A stretch of DNA of 64,000 nucleotides from Bacteroidales bacterium (GTDB taxonomy: Bacteria > Bacteroidota > Bacteroidia > Bacteroidales > F082), in contig JACZJI010000049.1 in the NCBI GenBank assembly GCA_014860665.1, forward strand, positions 19,624 to 83,623. Direction: 5' to 3'. The first letter of the stretch is position 1. Every line of letters starts with the position of its first letter. Below, in pieces: positions 1 through 10,324 of the stretch. The notes below the pieces were generated by a model that was not told the DNA's origin, did no database searches, and worked only from the letters and a program-made list of their open reading frames with translations. The position numbers were made by a program, and so were the translations under genes.

Positions 1-277
1 AATTTTTATCAGACGTCTCGAATTGGCCCCCCGGAAGAGCAATCTGACCACTGTGCACTCCATCATATCGGGCTCTCTTGATAAGAACGAAATTTAAAGT
101 GCCGGAATTTGGGTAAAGTAAAAGGAGTACTGCACTGAATTTTACGTTTCTGTCAGGAAATGGACGATTCAATGTTTCTCTACGTGTTGGAGGAACCATT
201 CTTTCATGGGCAAAAACTCCAGGCAGTGGTTTTGCAAGTCTTTGATTTAATAATGATTCTAACAAATGAAAGTCCAT
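1..277 (-). CDS. NUDIX hydrolase, CoA pyrophosphatase-like (N-terminal part, runs off window start)
   Basis: Manual translation from ATG at 277: MDFHLLESLLNQRLAKPLPGVFAHERMVPPTRRETLNRPF...VLIKRARYDGVHSGQIALPGGQFETSDKN; the HSGQIALPGG segment is typical just before a Nudix box. Confidence 0.72.
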   Translation of the reverse strand, partial: MDFHLLESLLNQRLAKPLPGVFAHERMVPPTRRETLNRPFPDRNVKFSAVLLLLYPNSGTLNFVLIKRARYDGVHSGQIALPGGQFETSDKN

Positions 278-393
278 AAATTAATTCTCTCTTAGTTAAC
301 TGTAGTTGTAATCTTGGTCAAGTCACCTGCAAATATAGCGATTGAACAAAAATGCAGGGAAGTTACTTTAGATTATTTCGTAAATACCTTTTG

Positions 394-429
394 AAAAAAA
401 TGCGACTAAATTGTTAGTCGCATTTTTTC
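394..429. terminator. Rho-independent terminator, bidirectional
   Basis: aaaaaaatgcgactaa-attg-ttagtcgcatttttt: 9-bp stem flanked by A and T runs between two minus-strand genes. Confidence 0.65.
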
Positions 430-464
430 TTATTAGATGACAGACATCTTTCAGATACTATAAG

Positions 465-2321
465 TTAAACAGCAACTTTTTCAACAACATCTTCTTCTAT
501 ACGAAGATTTTGAATGATAAAATCCTGACGTTCAGGAGTGTTTTTTCCCATATAAAATGCTAGTGTTTCCGGAACTGAAGATTCCCTCTTCAGGATAACC
601 GGATCAAGACGCATATTCTTGCCGATAAAGTGTTTGAACTCTTCTGGTGAAATTTCACCAAGTCCTTTGAAACGTGTGATTTCAGGATTGGGTTTTAATT
701 TCTCTATGGCATCCAGACGCTCTTTGTCGTTATAACAATAAAACGTTTCTTTTTTATTCCTAACCCTGAATAATGGAGTTTGCAAAATAAAAAGATGACC
801 TGTTTTTACCAGATCAGGATAAAACTGCAGGAAAAATGTCAACAAAAGAAGCCGAATGTGCATACCATCCACGTCAGCATCTGTAGCGATGACAATGTAA
901 TTATAGCGAAGGTCCTCAAGACTTTCGTCGATATTTAATGCGGCTTGCAGTAGATTGAATTCTTCGTTTTGATAAACAATCTTCTTGCTTAAACCATAGC
1001 TGTTCAGAGGCTTTCCTTTGAGACTGAAAACAGCTTGTGTTTGTACATCGCGCGATTTAGTAATAGAACCACTTGCAGAATCTCCCTCTGTAATGAAAAG
1101 GGTTGATTCCAAACGTTTTTCGTGATTCGAGTTAAGCTGAATTCTGCAATCCCTCAATTTTTTGTTATGAAGACTGGCTTTTTTTATGCTTTCGCGAGAC
1201 AGCTTCTTAATACCAGCCATGTCTTTTCTTTCTTTTTCCGACTCCAGAATTTTACGGTAAAGCATGTCGGCTGTTTCAGTATTGATATGCAGGAAATTAT
1301 CGAGATTTCTTTTAATGACATCTCCTATATAATTTCGAATGCTTTGACCATCGGGTTCCAGATATTGAGAGCCAAGTTTGGTTTTTGTCTGGGACTCAAA
1401 AACAGGTTCTTGTACCTTGATGCTGACAGCTGCTATGAGGGATGTCCGAATATCACTTGTATCGAAATCTTTCTTGTAGAAATCACGAATGGTCTTTACC
1501 AGCGCTTCTCTGAAAGCATTTTGATGGGTACCTCCCTGTGTAGTATGCTGTCCGTTAACAAAGGAATAATATTCTTCACTGTAAGACCGCGAGCTATGCG
1601 AAAATGCGCACTCGAAATCCCCCTCTTTAATCCTGATGATTGGATACCTTACCGGACCATTGCCGTCAATGTTATGTTCAAGCAAATCAAGCAAACCGTT
1701 TTTGGCTTGCATGGACTGCCCATTATAAATGATAGTAATTCCATTGTTTAAGAAAACATAATTCCATAGCATCTCTTCAACATAATCGGAGATATAGTGG
1801 AAGTTAGAAAAAATTTTTTCGTCAGGGATGAAGGTTACAAGAGTGCCTTGTTTTTCCGAGCTTTCAGTAATGGGCTCGTCATTTACAAGTTCGCCTCTTT
1901 TATATTCTACAATTTTGGTCTGACCTTCTCGTATGGATTGAACTCTGAAATAAGATGAAAGTGCATTTACTGCCTTGGAACCAACGCCATTCAGCCCAAC
2001 AGATTTTTTAAATACGTTAGAATCGTATTTCGCGCCTGTATTTATCTGGCTTACGCATGCTTGGACTTTTCCTAACGGCATCCCTCTTCCGTAATCCCGA
2101 ACTATAACAGTTTTATCTTCAATGGTAACTTCAATAGAAGTTCCATTACCCATAATAAACTCATCAATGGAGTTGTCCAGAATTTCCTTCAGAAGAACAT
2201 AAATTCCGTCGTCAGGAGAATTTCCATCTCCTAACTTTCCAATATACATTCCGGGTCTTAAACGGATATGTTCTTTCCAGTCCAGAGACCTTATACTGTC
2301 ATCATTATATTCTACTGACAT
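465..2321 (-). CDS. parE: DNA topoisomerase IV subunit B (ParE-type GHKL/TOPRIM)
   Basis: [68 protein letters not shown]. Confidence 0.9.
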   Translation of the reverse strand: MSVEYNDDSIRSLDWKEHIRLRPGMYIGKLGDGNSPDDGIYVLLKEILDNSIDEFIMGNGTSIEVTIEDKTVIVRDYGRGMPLGKVQACVSQINTGAKYDSNVFKKSVGLNGVGSKAVNALSSYFRVQSIREGQTKIVEYKRGELVNDEPITESSEKQGTLVTFIPDEKIFSNFHYISDYVEEMLWNYVFLNNGITIIYNGQSMQAKNGLLDLLEHNIDGNGPVRYPIIRIKEGDFECAFSHSSRSYSEEYYSFVNGQHTTQGGTHQNAFREALVKTIRDFYKKDFDTSDIRTSLIAAVSIKVQEPVFESQTKTKLGSQYLEPDGQSIRNYIGDVIKRNLDNFLHINTETADMLYRKILESEKERKDMAGIKKLSRESIKKASLHNKKLRDCRIQLNSNHEKRLESTLFITEGDSASGSITKSRDVQTQAVFSLKGKPLNSYGLSKKIVYQNEEFNLLQAALNIDESLEDLRYNYIVIATDADVDGMHIRLLLLTFFLQFYPDLVKTGHLFILQTPLFRVRNKKETFYCYNDKERLDAIEKLKPNPEITRFKGLGEISPEEFKHFIGKNMRLDPVILKRESSVPETLAFYMGKNTPERQDFIIQNLRIEEDVVEKVAV

Positions 2322-2524
2322 TTTACCTAATGTTTATTGCAAAAATAGATGATTGAGCAAGATAAACAATGCCCTAATCAAATAGTTGTTAAACAATGAC
2401 TGTTAAGAAATCGATCTAAGAATCTGGTTGCCAGGTTGAGATAGGGATTTTAATATTAGGTTTTATAATATTATTTTTTTTGCGAAATAACCATATTCGA
2501 AAAAAAAAGAATTTATAGCCATAA

Positions 2525-2555
2525 AAAACGCCGTATTAATGAGATACAGCGTTTA
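2525..2555 (-). terminator. Putative terminator of the DUF2892 gene
   Basis: Minus strand aaacgctgtat...atacggcgttttttat hairpin with T tail. Confidence 0.5.
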
Positions 2556-2611
2556 AAATATTTTTAATAGTCTCAACGATAGAGAATTATGAGTTATACT
2601 CCTCGCTGTAA

Positions 2612-2797
2612 TTATCTTTTCTTTGATGTCGATAATCCTAATGGAAAATAAAGAGGGCAAAAACTTAAAAGTGCTGTAGTGATTGGAACGATAGCAAGTA
2701 ATCCCCACCAACTCTTATAATAAATTCCTAATCCGGCAATTACGATGCCAATAATCCATCGGATAATTTTGTCGACGTTTCCCACATTGTGTTTCAT
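2612..2797 (-). CDS. DUF2892 (YgaP-like) small membrane protein
   Basis: MKHNVGNVDKIIRWIIGIVIAGLGIYYKSWWGLLAIVPITTALLSFCPLYFPLG, two hydrophobic segments. Confidence 0.75.
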   Translation of the reverse strand: MKHNVGNVDKIIRWIIGIVIAGLGIYYKSWWGLLAIVPITTALLSFCPLYFPLGLSTSKKR

Positions 2798-2867
2798 GAC
2801 TTTTTCTTTTTATGATTAGTTTCAAGACAAAAGTAAACAGCAAATTACTTCTGTTAGGTGACAAAAG

Positions 2868-3497
2868 TTACATAAGATCAATAATTTCTATATATCCACG
2901 ATGATTAATAATTTTCTTGTCTTTTTCAAGTTGCTTTAATAATCTGGATACCACTTCTCGGGCAGTGGCAAGTTGATCAGCAAGTTCCTGATGTGTGGCT
3001 TTAACAACGTAATTCCTGGTTTGTAATTTTTTCAAAAGGTTAATCAGCCTGAATTCTATTGTTTTGAAGGTTACGGAATCAACTACTTTAATTAACTCCT
3101 CAAACCTGATATGAAAGGTTTTTACAATAAAATCATTCAGCTTAGGATATGAAACCAGCAATTCTTCAAAATCTGTGAGTGGAATTGCAAAAAGTTGCGT
3201 ATCAACTTCGGTTTCTGCATACACTGCACTTTCCTGGTGACGAAGTCCCGAAGCCAGCGTCATGGCGCAGGTTTCTCCTGGTAAAATGGAATACAGCATT
3301 ACTTCTTTTCCAGATTCATCCTGACGTGAGACTTTTATTTTTCCGGTAATTACAAAAGGTATAACCTTGATATAATCACCTTGATTGATAATAGATTGTC
3401 TTTTTTGGATTTCCAGATACTGACTTCTCTCGAATATCTCATCGGCCAGATTTTTGTCTGTAAAAATTTTTCTTAAAAAAAGGTGACTGTTTTCCAT
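2868..3497 (-). CDS. Crp/Fnr family transcriptional regulator
   Basis: cNMP-binding fold plus HTH THQELADQLATAREVVSRLLKQLEKDKKI. Confidence 0.9.
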   Translation of the reverse strand: MENSHLFLRKIFTDKNLADEIFERSQYLEIQKRQSIINQGDYIKVIPFVITGKIKVSRQDESGKEVMLYSILPGETCAMTLASGLRHQESAVYAETEVDTQLFAIPLTDFEELLVSYPKLNDFIVKTFHIRFEELIKVVDSVTFKTIEFRLINLLKKLQTRNYVVKATHQELADQLATAREVVSRLLKQLEKDKKIINHRGYIEIIDLM

Positions 3498-3623
3498 ATA
3501 TCAAAAGTAAAAAAGTTCAAAAAATAAGCAATGGTTTTGCAAATTACAATGATTGCCTTTCATTTTCGTTATTTTACGGTAAATGATATCGACCATTTAT
3601 TATTTTTACTCGACTTAAATTGA

Positions 3624-5519
3624 TTGATTATGCGAAAATTTACTTTTTGGTTGGTTACATTGGTTTTGTCGCTTCCAATGACCTCCCTGTTCGGACAAAA
3701 CAGACAATTGATTCCAATTGAAGTTCAGAACGCTTTTAAAAATGAAACCCGATCGATGAATGGTCAACCTGGTCCAAAATACTGGGAAAATCATGCAAAC
3801 TATCAAATCAAAGCCACATTGCTTGCGAATCAAAGTAGTTTGAAAGGTAGCGAAAATGTGACCTATTTTAATAATAGTCCTGATACTCTTAAAACATTAG
3901 TTATCAGATTGTATCAAAACATTTATAAAAAAGGGGGAATTCGTGCAAGTGGTATCAGCCCGAAAGATGTTACCAACGGTGTCAAAATTTTCTCGTTGAA
4001 AATTAATGGTGAGGATGTTAAAATGCCCTCAGAGCGTATGAGTTATTATTTTGGAACAAACAATATAATTAAACTTCCAAAGCCATTGGTTCCGGGAGAT
4101 TCACTTACAATGCTGGTGAGCTGGGAATTCCATATTCCTGATATCAGCCATAACAGAATGGGTGAATTTGGAAAGGGTAGATTCTTAGTTGCATACTGGT
4201 ATCCTCAAATCGCTGTTTATGATGATATAAGTGGATGGGATATGGTAAATTTTAATGGGATTACAGAGTTTTACAACGATTTTAATAATTATGATGTAAC
4301 TATAAATACACCTGCAGGATATGCTGTTTGGGCTACAGGACATTTGAATAATCCAAAGGAAGTTTACGCAAAACCTTTACTTAAAAGGTTAAAAGAGGTA
4401 TCTAAGTCTGATAAAATTATATCAGTGATTAATCAACAAGACTGGAAGGAAAATAAAGTCCTCAGAACAAACAGGGCAAATCAATGGAAGTATACGGCTC
4501 ATTATGTTACTGATTTTTCTTTTGCCGCAACTTTAAAATATAACTGGGATGCATCATCAGTTTTAGTTGATACAGCTACAGGAAGAAGAGTAAGAGTAGA
4601 TGCTATTTATCCTGATTCTTCCAGATCATTTAAAAATGCGGCTTTATATGCGAGAGAAAGTATAGAGTTTTTATCTTATCAAATGCCGGGATATCCTTAT
4701 CCTTTTGAACATATGACTTCCTTCGATAATGGGACCATGGGAGGTGGAATGGAAACGCCGATGATGGCAAACGATGGTGATCCGGCAGATTCTGTAACGG
4801 CTGCTGAGGTTATTTTTCATGAAATATCTCATTCTTATTTCCCATTCTTTATGGGAACTAACGAAAGAAAATATGCCTGGATGGATGAAGGTTGGGCAAC
4901 TTTTTTCACAGGAGCTTTTTTGAATCAATATTTCCCAGAAAATCATTATGCCCAAAGGTATGCTGGTGTTTTCAGTAGGACTAGTGGAAGACAGATGGAA
5001 CTGCCTATGATGATTCCATCAAATTCTTTTGACAATTGGCCAAACTATAGCATTCAGGCGTATGTACGTCCTTATCTGGCTTACAAATATCTGGAAGATG
5101 CTATGGGAGTAAGAGCTTTTAAACATGCTATGCTGAGTTATATTAAAACCTGGAATGGGAAGCATCCGATTCCTTTTGATTTCTTTAATGTCTTTCAACA
5201 TGATTACGGAAAAAACCTAATGTGGTTAATAAAACCATGGTTTTTTGGACCTGGTTATGCAGATCAGGGATTGGGAAAAGTAACCCAGTCTAATCAGATT
5301 GTTGTTGTAAATGTCGGCGGACTACCGATGCCAGTTGCTCTTAAGGTTGAATATACGGATGGAAGTGTTGAAAATATATTAAAGCCGGTTTCAATTTGGG
5401 AAGATAATATCCAGAGAGTAATTGTTCAGGCAGACAAAAACAAAAAAATCAAAGAAGTCATTTTAGGTAACAGCAAAATCCCGGATGTTGACGAGTCGAA
5501 TAATTATATGAAGCTATAA
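3624..5519 (+). CDS. M1 family (gluzincin) metallopeptidase, secreted
   Basis: GGGMETPMM followed by HEISH(x18)E zinc site (VIFHEISHSYFPFFMGTNERKYAWMDEGWATF); N-terminal signal peptide. Confidence 0.9.
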   Translation: MIMRKFTFWLVTLVLSLPMTSLFGQNRQLIPIEVQNAFKNETRSMNGQPGPKYWENHANYQIKATLLANQSSLKGSENVTYFNNSPDTLKTLVIRLYQNIYKKGGIRASGISPKDVTNGVKIFSLKINGEDVKMPSERMSYYFGTNNIIKLPKPLVPGDSLTMLVSWEFHIPDISHNRMGEFGKGRFLVAYWYPQIAVYDDISGWDMVNFNGITEFYNDFNNYDVTINTPAGYAVWATGHLNNPKEVYAKPLLKRLKEVSKSDKIISVINQQDWKENKVLRTNRANQWKYTAHYVTDFSFAATLKYNWDASSVLVDTATGRRVRVDAIYPDSSRSFKNAALYARESIEFLSYQMPGYPYPFEHMTSFDNGTMGGGMETPMMANDGDPADSVTAAEVIFHEISHSYFPFFMGTNERKYAWMDEGWATFFTGAFLNQYFPENHYAQRYAGVFSRTSGRQMELPMMIPSNSFDNWPNYSIQAYVRPYLAYKYLEDAMGVRAFKHAMLSYIKTWNGKHPIPFDFFNVFQHDYGKNLMWLIKPWFFGPGYADQGLGKVTQSNQIVVVNVGGLPMPVALKVEYTDGSVENILKPVSIWEDNIQRVIVQADKNKKIKEVILGNSKIPDVDESNNYMKL

Positions 5520-5632
5520 AAGTTCCTATTATTTGTAAGACAAATAAGTAATAATTAAACATCGGTTTTTGAAACAATAACTTGTTCCAAGATAACTATT
5601 TCGTTATCTTTATTGCTGTTTTAATTTATGTC

Positions 5633-7324
5633 ATGAATAAGATACGACTTAGTTTTATCTGTGTTTTATTATTGTTTTTTTCGGAAGTTATTGGGCAGAC
5701 AGTAGCTCCCTCAAAGTATTATATTCAATTTACAGATAAGAATAATTCACCTTATTCTATTTCAAATCCTGAAGCTTTTTTAACAGCACGAGCTTTGGCT
5801 AGAAGGACAGCACATGGGATTGCAATTCAGGAAAATGATTTACCAGTGAATCCTCAGTATATTCAGGAAGTAGCAGCACAAGGAGTTACGGTTTTGGAAG
5901 CTTCCAGGTGGTTGAACGGGGTAGTTATCTATGCAACAAATACAAATCTTGTAAATAGTGTAGAGACCTTGCCTTTTGTGAATAAAACTAAAACTGTCAT
6001 TTTTACGAGTGGTCAGGAAAAAGAAAAGCCTTTTTTTAAAAATGAAACTTATTCCAAAGTAAATCCAAATATCCCAATGAAGGCTTCTTCTTTTACTGAA
6101 GCAGATTATGGATATGCATTGACTCAGATTAAGCAAATAAGCGGAATTCATTTACACGATGCAGGGTATTTAGGCCAAAATATGGTTATTGCAGTTCTTG
6201 ATGGAGGATTTTCTAATGTTCCAAACCAAACGGTTTTTGACAGTATTCATGCCAGAAATGGTATTTTGGGAACCAAAGATTTCGTTTATCCTGATGGTGA
6301 TGTTTATACAGAAAGCGGCCATGGCCGGGAGGTTTTGTCCTGTATGGCGGCTGACGAACCGGGTTTAATGATCGGGACAGCGCCGGATGCTTCATACTGG
6401 TTGCTTCGTTCAGAAGATGTAAAATCGGAAAATTTAATTGAAGAGTACAACTGGGTCTGTGCAGCAGAATTTGCAGATAGCGTAGGCGCTGATATAATAA
6501 ATAGTTCGCTTGGGTACATTGGTTTTGATGATAGTTCGGTATCGCATACCTATGCTGACATGAACGGTAGAACGGCTATTTCCACGATCGGAGCAGAAAT
6601 AGCTGCCAGTAAAGGAATTTTGGTGGTTAATAGTGCGGGAAACAGCGGAGCAGATTCAAGTTTTCCATGGATAGATGCCCCTGCTGACGGTGATAGTGTT
6701 TTTACAATTGGAGCTGTTGATGCCAATGGAAATAGAGTGTATTTTAGTTCTATTGGACCAACCTATGACGGAAGAATAAAACCTACGGTTATGGCGTTGG
6801 GACTAGGCGCAACAGTAGCTGATGCAAACAATGGTATACTATTTGGCAACGGAACATCCTTTTCGTCTCCAATTATTGCCGGGATGTGTGCCTGCCTGTG
6901 GCAAGCACATCCAAACGTAAGTAATATTCAAATTATAAATGCACTAAAAGAAACGGCATCTAATCATACTAATCCCGATAATTATATGGGTTGGGGAATC
7001 GCCAATTTTGCAAAAGCCGATTCATTGTTATCTGCAGATTCAGCTACAGGAGTAAATGAAATTGGATCGCAAGATGCACAAATATCTCTTTTCCCAAATC
7101 CCTTTCACCTTAATCTGCATATAGAGGTAAGAGGTGCGAAGGGAAGGTTGTATTTAAGTATTTATAATCTGAGTGGACAGAAGATATTTGAGAAAGTATA
7201 TCCTTCAGGAATGACTTCGATTATAATAGGTGCCGGGGATTTAAGTTTTATGTCCCAGGGTATTTATCTGATGAAATTAACAAGTGATAATCATGTTTAT
7301 TTTAAGAAACTGGTAAAAAATTAA
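5633..7324 (+). CDS. S8 subtilisin-like peptidase with T9SS type A sorting domain
   Basis: Catalytic D (AVLDGGF), H (SGHGREVLSCMA), S (NGTSFSSPIIAG); C-term SLFPNPFHLNLHIEV...IYNLSGQKIFE...GIYLMKLTSDNHVYFKKLVKN. ORF opens at 5582; signal-peptide-compatible ATG at 5633. Confidence 0.9.
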   Translation: MNKIRLSFICVLLLFFSEVIGQTVAPSKYYIQFTDKNNSPYSISNPEAFLTARALARRTAHGIAIQENDLPVNPQYIQEVAAQGVTVLEASRWLNGVVIYATNTNLVNSVETLPFVNKTKTVIFTSGQEKEKPFFKNETYSKVNPNIPMKASSFTEADYGYALTQIKQISGIHLHDAGYLGQNMVIAVLDGGFSNVPNQTVFDSIHARNGILGTKDFVYPDGDVYTESGHGREVLSCMAADEPGLMIGTAPDASYWLLRSEDVKSENLIEEYNWVCAAEFADSVGADIINSSLGYIGFDDSSVSHTYADMNGRTAISTIGAEIAASKGILVVNSAGNSGADSSFPWIDAPADGDSVFTIGAVDANGNRVYFSSIGPTYDGRIKPTVMALGLGATVADANNGILFGNGTSFSSPIIAGMCACLWQAHPNVSNIQIINALKETASNHTNPDNYMGWGIANFAKADSLLSADSATGVNEIGSQDAQISLFPNPFHLNLHIEVRGAKGRLYLSIYNLSGQKIFEKVYPSGMTSIIIGAGDLSFMSQGIYLMKLTSDNHVYFKKLVKN

Positions 7325-7360
7325 AAGTCCCTCAGAAATAAAATTTTCAGGGACTTTTAG
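7323..7360. terminator. Bidirectional terminator
   Basis: aaaagtccct...agggactttt inverted repeat right after the S8 stop codon. Confidence 0.65.
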
Positions 7361-7434
7361 TTTCGTAATCGCATGTTATCCACCAATTTGATGGAGAATT
7401 TTTTGTGTTAAAAATGTCTGGGATGTTGGGAGAA

Positions 7435-7701
7435 CTACTTTTCTTTAATTTTTGTAGCGTCTTTCAGTATATTTTTCGGGTGTATCTTTTCGACATCCCT
7501 TTTGAGGTCGCTAACTTCTGAAGCAACGTCTTTCAGGTCGTTTACAAAATCTTCGTCCTGGGTTGCTTTTTTGAATTCATGAATCCCTTTTCCCAATCCT
7601 TTGGCTAACTCAGGAATTTTTTTACCCCCAAACAACAAAACGACAGCTATTAAAATCATGAATAGCTCTTGTGTCCCAATTATACCACATTGCTGAATCA
7701 T
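7435..7701 (-). CDS. tatA: Twin-arginine translocase TatA/TatE family subunit
   Basis: GTQELFMILIAVVLLFGGKKIPELAKGLGKGIHEFKKA. Confidence 0.87.
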   Translation of the reverse strand: MIQQCGIIGTQELFMILIAVVLLFGGKKIPELAKGLGKGIHEFKKATQDEDFVNDLKDVASEVSDLKRDVEKIHPKNILKDATKIKEK

Positions 7702-8031
7702 AGTGCATAAATTTTGACAAATGTATATAATTCTTCCGCTAGTTGTTCTCTAAGCAAGATCGGCTAAAGATGGTGGTACTTTCATAATTTTTTCAAAAAA
7801 TAAATGATGGTTATATGCAGAAAATTAGATGTTTATAGAGTTTAGATTGTCGTTTTAAAGTTAAAATTTCCCGGCTTAGGTTTCTTAATTATAGTTAAAT
7901 TTTGGTTTGTTGAGGATTAATTAACCAGAATTCGATATGGAATTGATTTTTTGTTCTCATCACTTCTATCGGGGTAAGTTTACTCCTGTCAATAGCAAAG
8001 ATGAAGTAAGGCAATATTTAGGACGAAATTA

Positions 8032-8093
8032 AACCGAGGTTAGTTCGTTTTTATTCGAATAAACTTCGAACTAACCTCGAATGAACCTCGGTT
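8032..8093. repeat. Compound intergenic palindrome
   Basis: aaccgaggttagttcg (8032-8047) inverted against cgaactaacctcg (8067-8079) and against cgaatgaacctcggtt (8078-8093); loop holds the perfect palindrome tttattcgaataaa (8050-8063). Confidence 0.65.
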
Positions 8094-8532
8094 AAATCTA
8101 AGCTTTACTATGGCCTTTCATCAGAGCAGGATCCCTTGAAAGGATATGCTAAATCTAATAATATGGGTTCGGTTAGCAACATATAATAAACGGTAATTAT
8201 CAGATAATTATTGGTTAATAATTATTTGTTTCAAAAAGGCAATCATTGACCTTTTGCATTACCTTTTTCCTTTTTGCCGCAAAAGGTGCAAAGTTCGTCG
8301 CAAAGAACACTATGTTTTCCGGCATTCTTAGCGTTCCCCTGGCGTGGTTTGTGGTTTGATTTTTACAGGGTAAGAAAGTAGAAGGAAACATAAGAAGTAG
8401 ATATTCGATAGCGACTCATGTAAATCAAAGCCTAACGTTCTCGCGTATTGGCATATTTTAGGTCGAACTCAGGTAATTAAGTCAAAAAGCTCGTTTTTTC
8501 AAAGCTTTTATCAGAAATTCTGTTAAATGCTG

Positions 8533-8540
8533 TAATTTTG
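8533..8540 (+). promoter_or_regulatory. Bacteroidota-type -7 box of rnpB
   Basis: TAATTTTG fits TAnnTTTG, 6 nt before the first base of the RNase P P1 stem. Confidence 0.55.
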
Positions 8541-8546
8541 CACCAA

Positions 8547-8924
8547 CCGTCAGGCTGTTCTATCGCTCCGTTAAAGTCGGGGAGGAAAGTCGGGACAACA
8601 CAGGGCGCCATACTTCCTAACGGGAAGGTTCTGCCGAAAGGCAGAAACAGCAAGTGCCACAGAAAATTACCGCCTTGGTGCAAACCGGGGTAAGGGTGAA
8701 AATGTGGGGTAAGAGCCCACGCGTAGCGATGGTGACACCGCTATGGGGTAAACCTTATGGGTTGCAAGGCCAAATATACCGGCGAAGGGGCATAGCTCTT
8801 TAAGGACTGCCCGTCCGATGCCGGTGGGTAGGCTGCTTGAGCTTTGTGGTGACGCAAAGCCTGGATAAATGATAGAAACATTGCCTTATGGCAATTTACA
8901 GAATCCCGCTTACAGGCCTGACGG
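8547..8924 (+). ncRNA. rnpB: RNase P RNA (bacterial type A-like)
   Basis: P1 stem ccgtcaggc/gcctgacgg at the termini, GAGGAAAGTC...ACACAGGGC core, AAACAGCAAGTGCCACAGAAA, GGTAAGAGCCCAC, 3' ACAGAATCCCGCTTACAGGCC; cggga/tcccg complementary in P4; T run follows. Confidence 0.94.
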
Positions 8925-8932
8925 TTTTTTTA

Positions 8933-10177
8933 CTATTTAAAACGTTTAAGAATATCTTCGATAGAAATTCCCTTTTCTTTTGACAGATAAGCATAACCAT
9001 CCTGGATGGCTTGTAACAAATTGTCAATATCTGATTTTTCCTGATATAATGTAATCTGAATTCTTATCCCTGCATTATTAATGGCTACAGCCGGATATAA
9101 ACCAGCAGTGCAGGTCATGTGATTATCAAAAATGAACTTTCCTATTTCAAACATGGTTTCTGGTCTGCCCCCGGGGAAATAAGCAGTAGGGGTCCGCGTA
9201 TGATCGGCTAATGGGAGTCCCATTTCTTCCACTTTATCGTAAAAATAATCTAGCAAATTGGCTAATTTTTTCTGAAGAACAACGATTTCATTGCTCAAAT
9301 GGATTTTTGAGGATGCAATGAGTCCCCCTAACGTTGATGATTCCAGAGGTCCTGTAAACATTAATGGGCCGCTTAAATAAACCAGAAGTTTTTTCATTTC
9401 TTCATTGGGACAGACAATGGCTCCTCCGCCTGCTCCAAAGCCTTTGCCAAAAGATACAGCCAATATCATCTTGGGATGCTGTTTAATCTGAGAAAGAACA
9501 TATCCTGCACCGTTTGGTCCTACCCAGCTTACTCCGTGGGCATCGTCAACGTAAACGTAAAACTCCTCATAAATATCCAATAATTTTTCGATTTCTTTTG
9601 CAGGAAATACATCACCATGCATGGAATAAACGCCATCGGCCAAATACCATATCTTTTTATAAGTCTTTCTTAATTCCTTGATCTTGTCTTCCAATTGTTC
9701 AAGGTTATTATGTCTTACAATTTCAACATGAGTTCCACGGGCCCTAATCATTTCAACAGCCATTCCCATAGTGGAGTGTGCATGATGGTCAAATATTACG
9801 GCGTCATTTTTTTCTATCAGCAAAGGAATAGCGCCTATATGTGCTAGTGTAGTTTTGGGGTACAAAACTACAGGGTTCCCAAACACTTTACTTAATATAT
9901 CTTCGGCCTGATCCGTCAGCTCCATACGCATGTATTCTCTGGATATTGATAAATTGAAACCATTGTTTTTAATCGCCTCAATAGCCCCATTCTTTATGCG
10001 CTCATCATGCATCAGCATTAAATAATCGCTTAAAGAAAAGGTTACGAACTTTTCACCTTTTATGATGATTCTTTTGTCCGGAGAGTTTGAATCCTTTCTT
10101 GTAGATATGTGGCCAAATCCATGAACTTTTGCAAATTCAATTGCAGAGAATGCATTTTCGATTAAAGAATTTCCCAT
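8933..10177 (-). CDS. Alpha-oxoamine synthase family PLP-dependent enzyme (KBL/BioF/SPT-like, substrate unknown)
   Basis: Fold-type I motifs: YVDDAHGVSWVGPNGAG, AVSFGKGFGAGGG (candidate PLP lysine), SGPLMFTGPLESSTLG. Confidence 0.83.
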   Translation of the reverse strand: MGNSLIENAFSAIEFAKVHGFGHISTRKDSNSPDKRIIIKGEKFVTFSLSDYLMLMHDERIKNGAIEAIKNNGFNLSISREYMRMELTDQAEDILSKVFGNPVVLYPKTTLAHIGAIPLLIEKNDAVIFDHHAHSTMGMAVEMIRARGTHVEIVRHNNLEQLEDKIKELRKTYKKIWYLADGVYSMHGDVFPAKEIEKLLDIYEEFYVYVDDAHGVSWVGPNGAGYVLSQIKQHPKMILAVSFGKGFGAGGGAIVCPNEEMKKLLVYLSGPLMFTGPLESSTLGGLIASSKIHLSNEIVVLQKKLANLLDYFYDKVEEMGLPLADHTRTPTAYFPGGRPETMFEIGKFIFDNHMTCTAGLYPAVAINNAGIRIQITLYQEKSDIDNLLQAIQDGYAYLSKEKGISIEDILKRFK

Positions 10178-10324
10178 AGCATTTAGTTTTTAAATTTTTT
10201 CAAATTTAAGTTTTATTTGGGATAATTTTCCAGGAATGGGAAAAATTAAATCATGATTGATTTTAAAAGAATAAATCTTGTATATTTACTGTTAAAATAT
10301 AGATAGAGCAATTTTTCTTCGATC

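Noticed and set aside
1122-1751. 209-aa plus-strand ORF
   Set aside because: Antisense within parE, no recognisable domain; treated as a shadow ORF.
8477-8683. 68-aa minus-strand ORF
   Set aside because: Overlaps the RNase P RNA gene.
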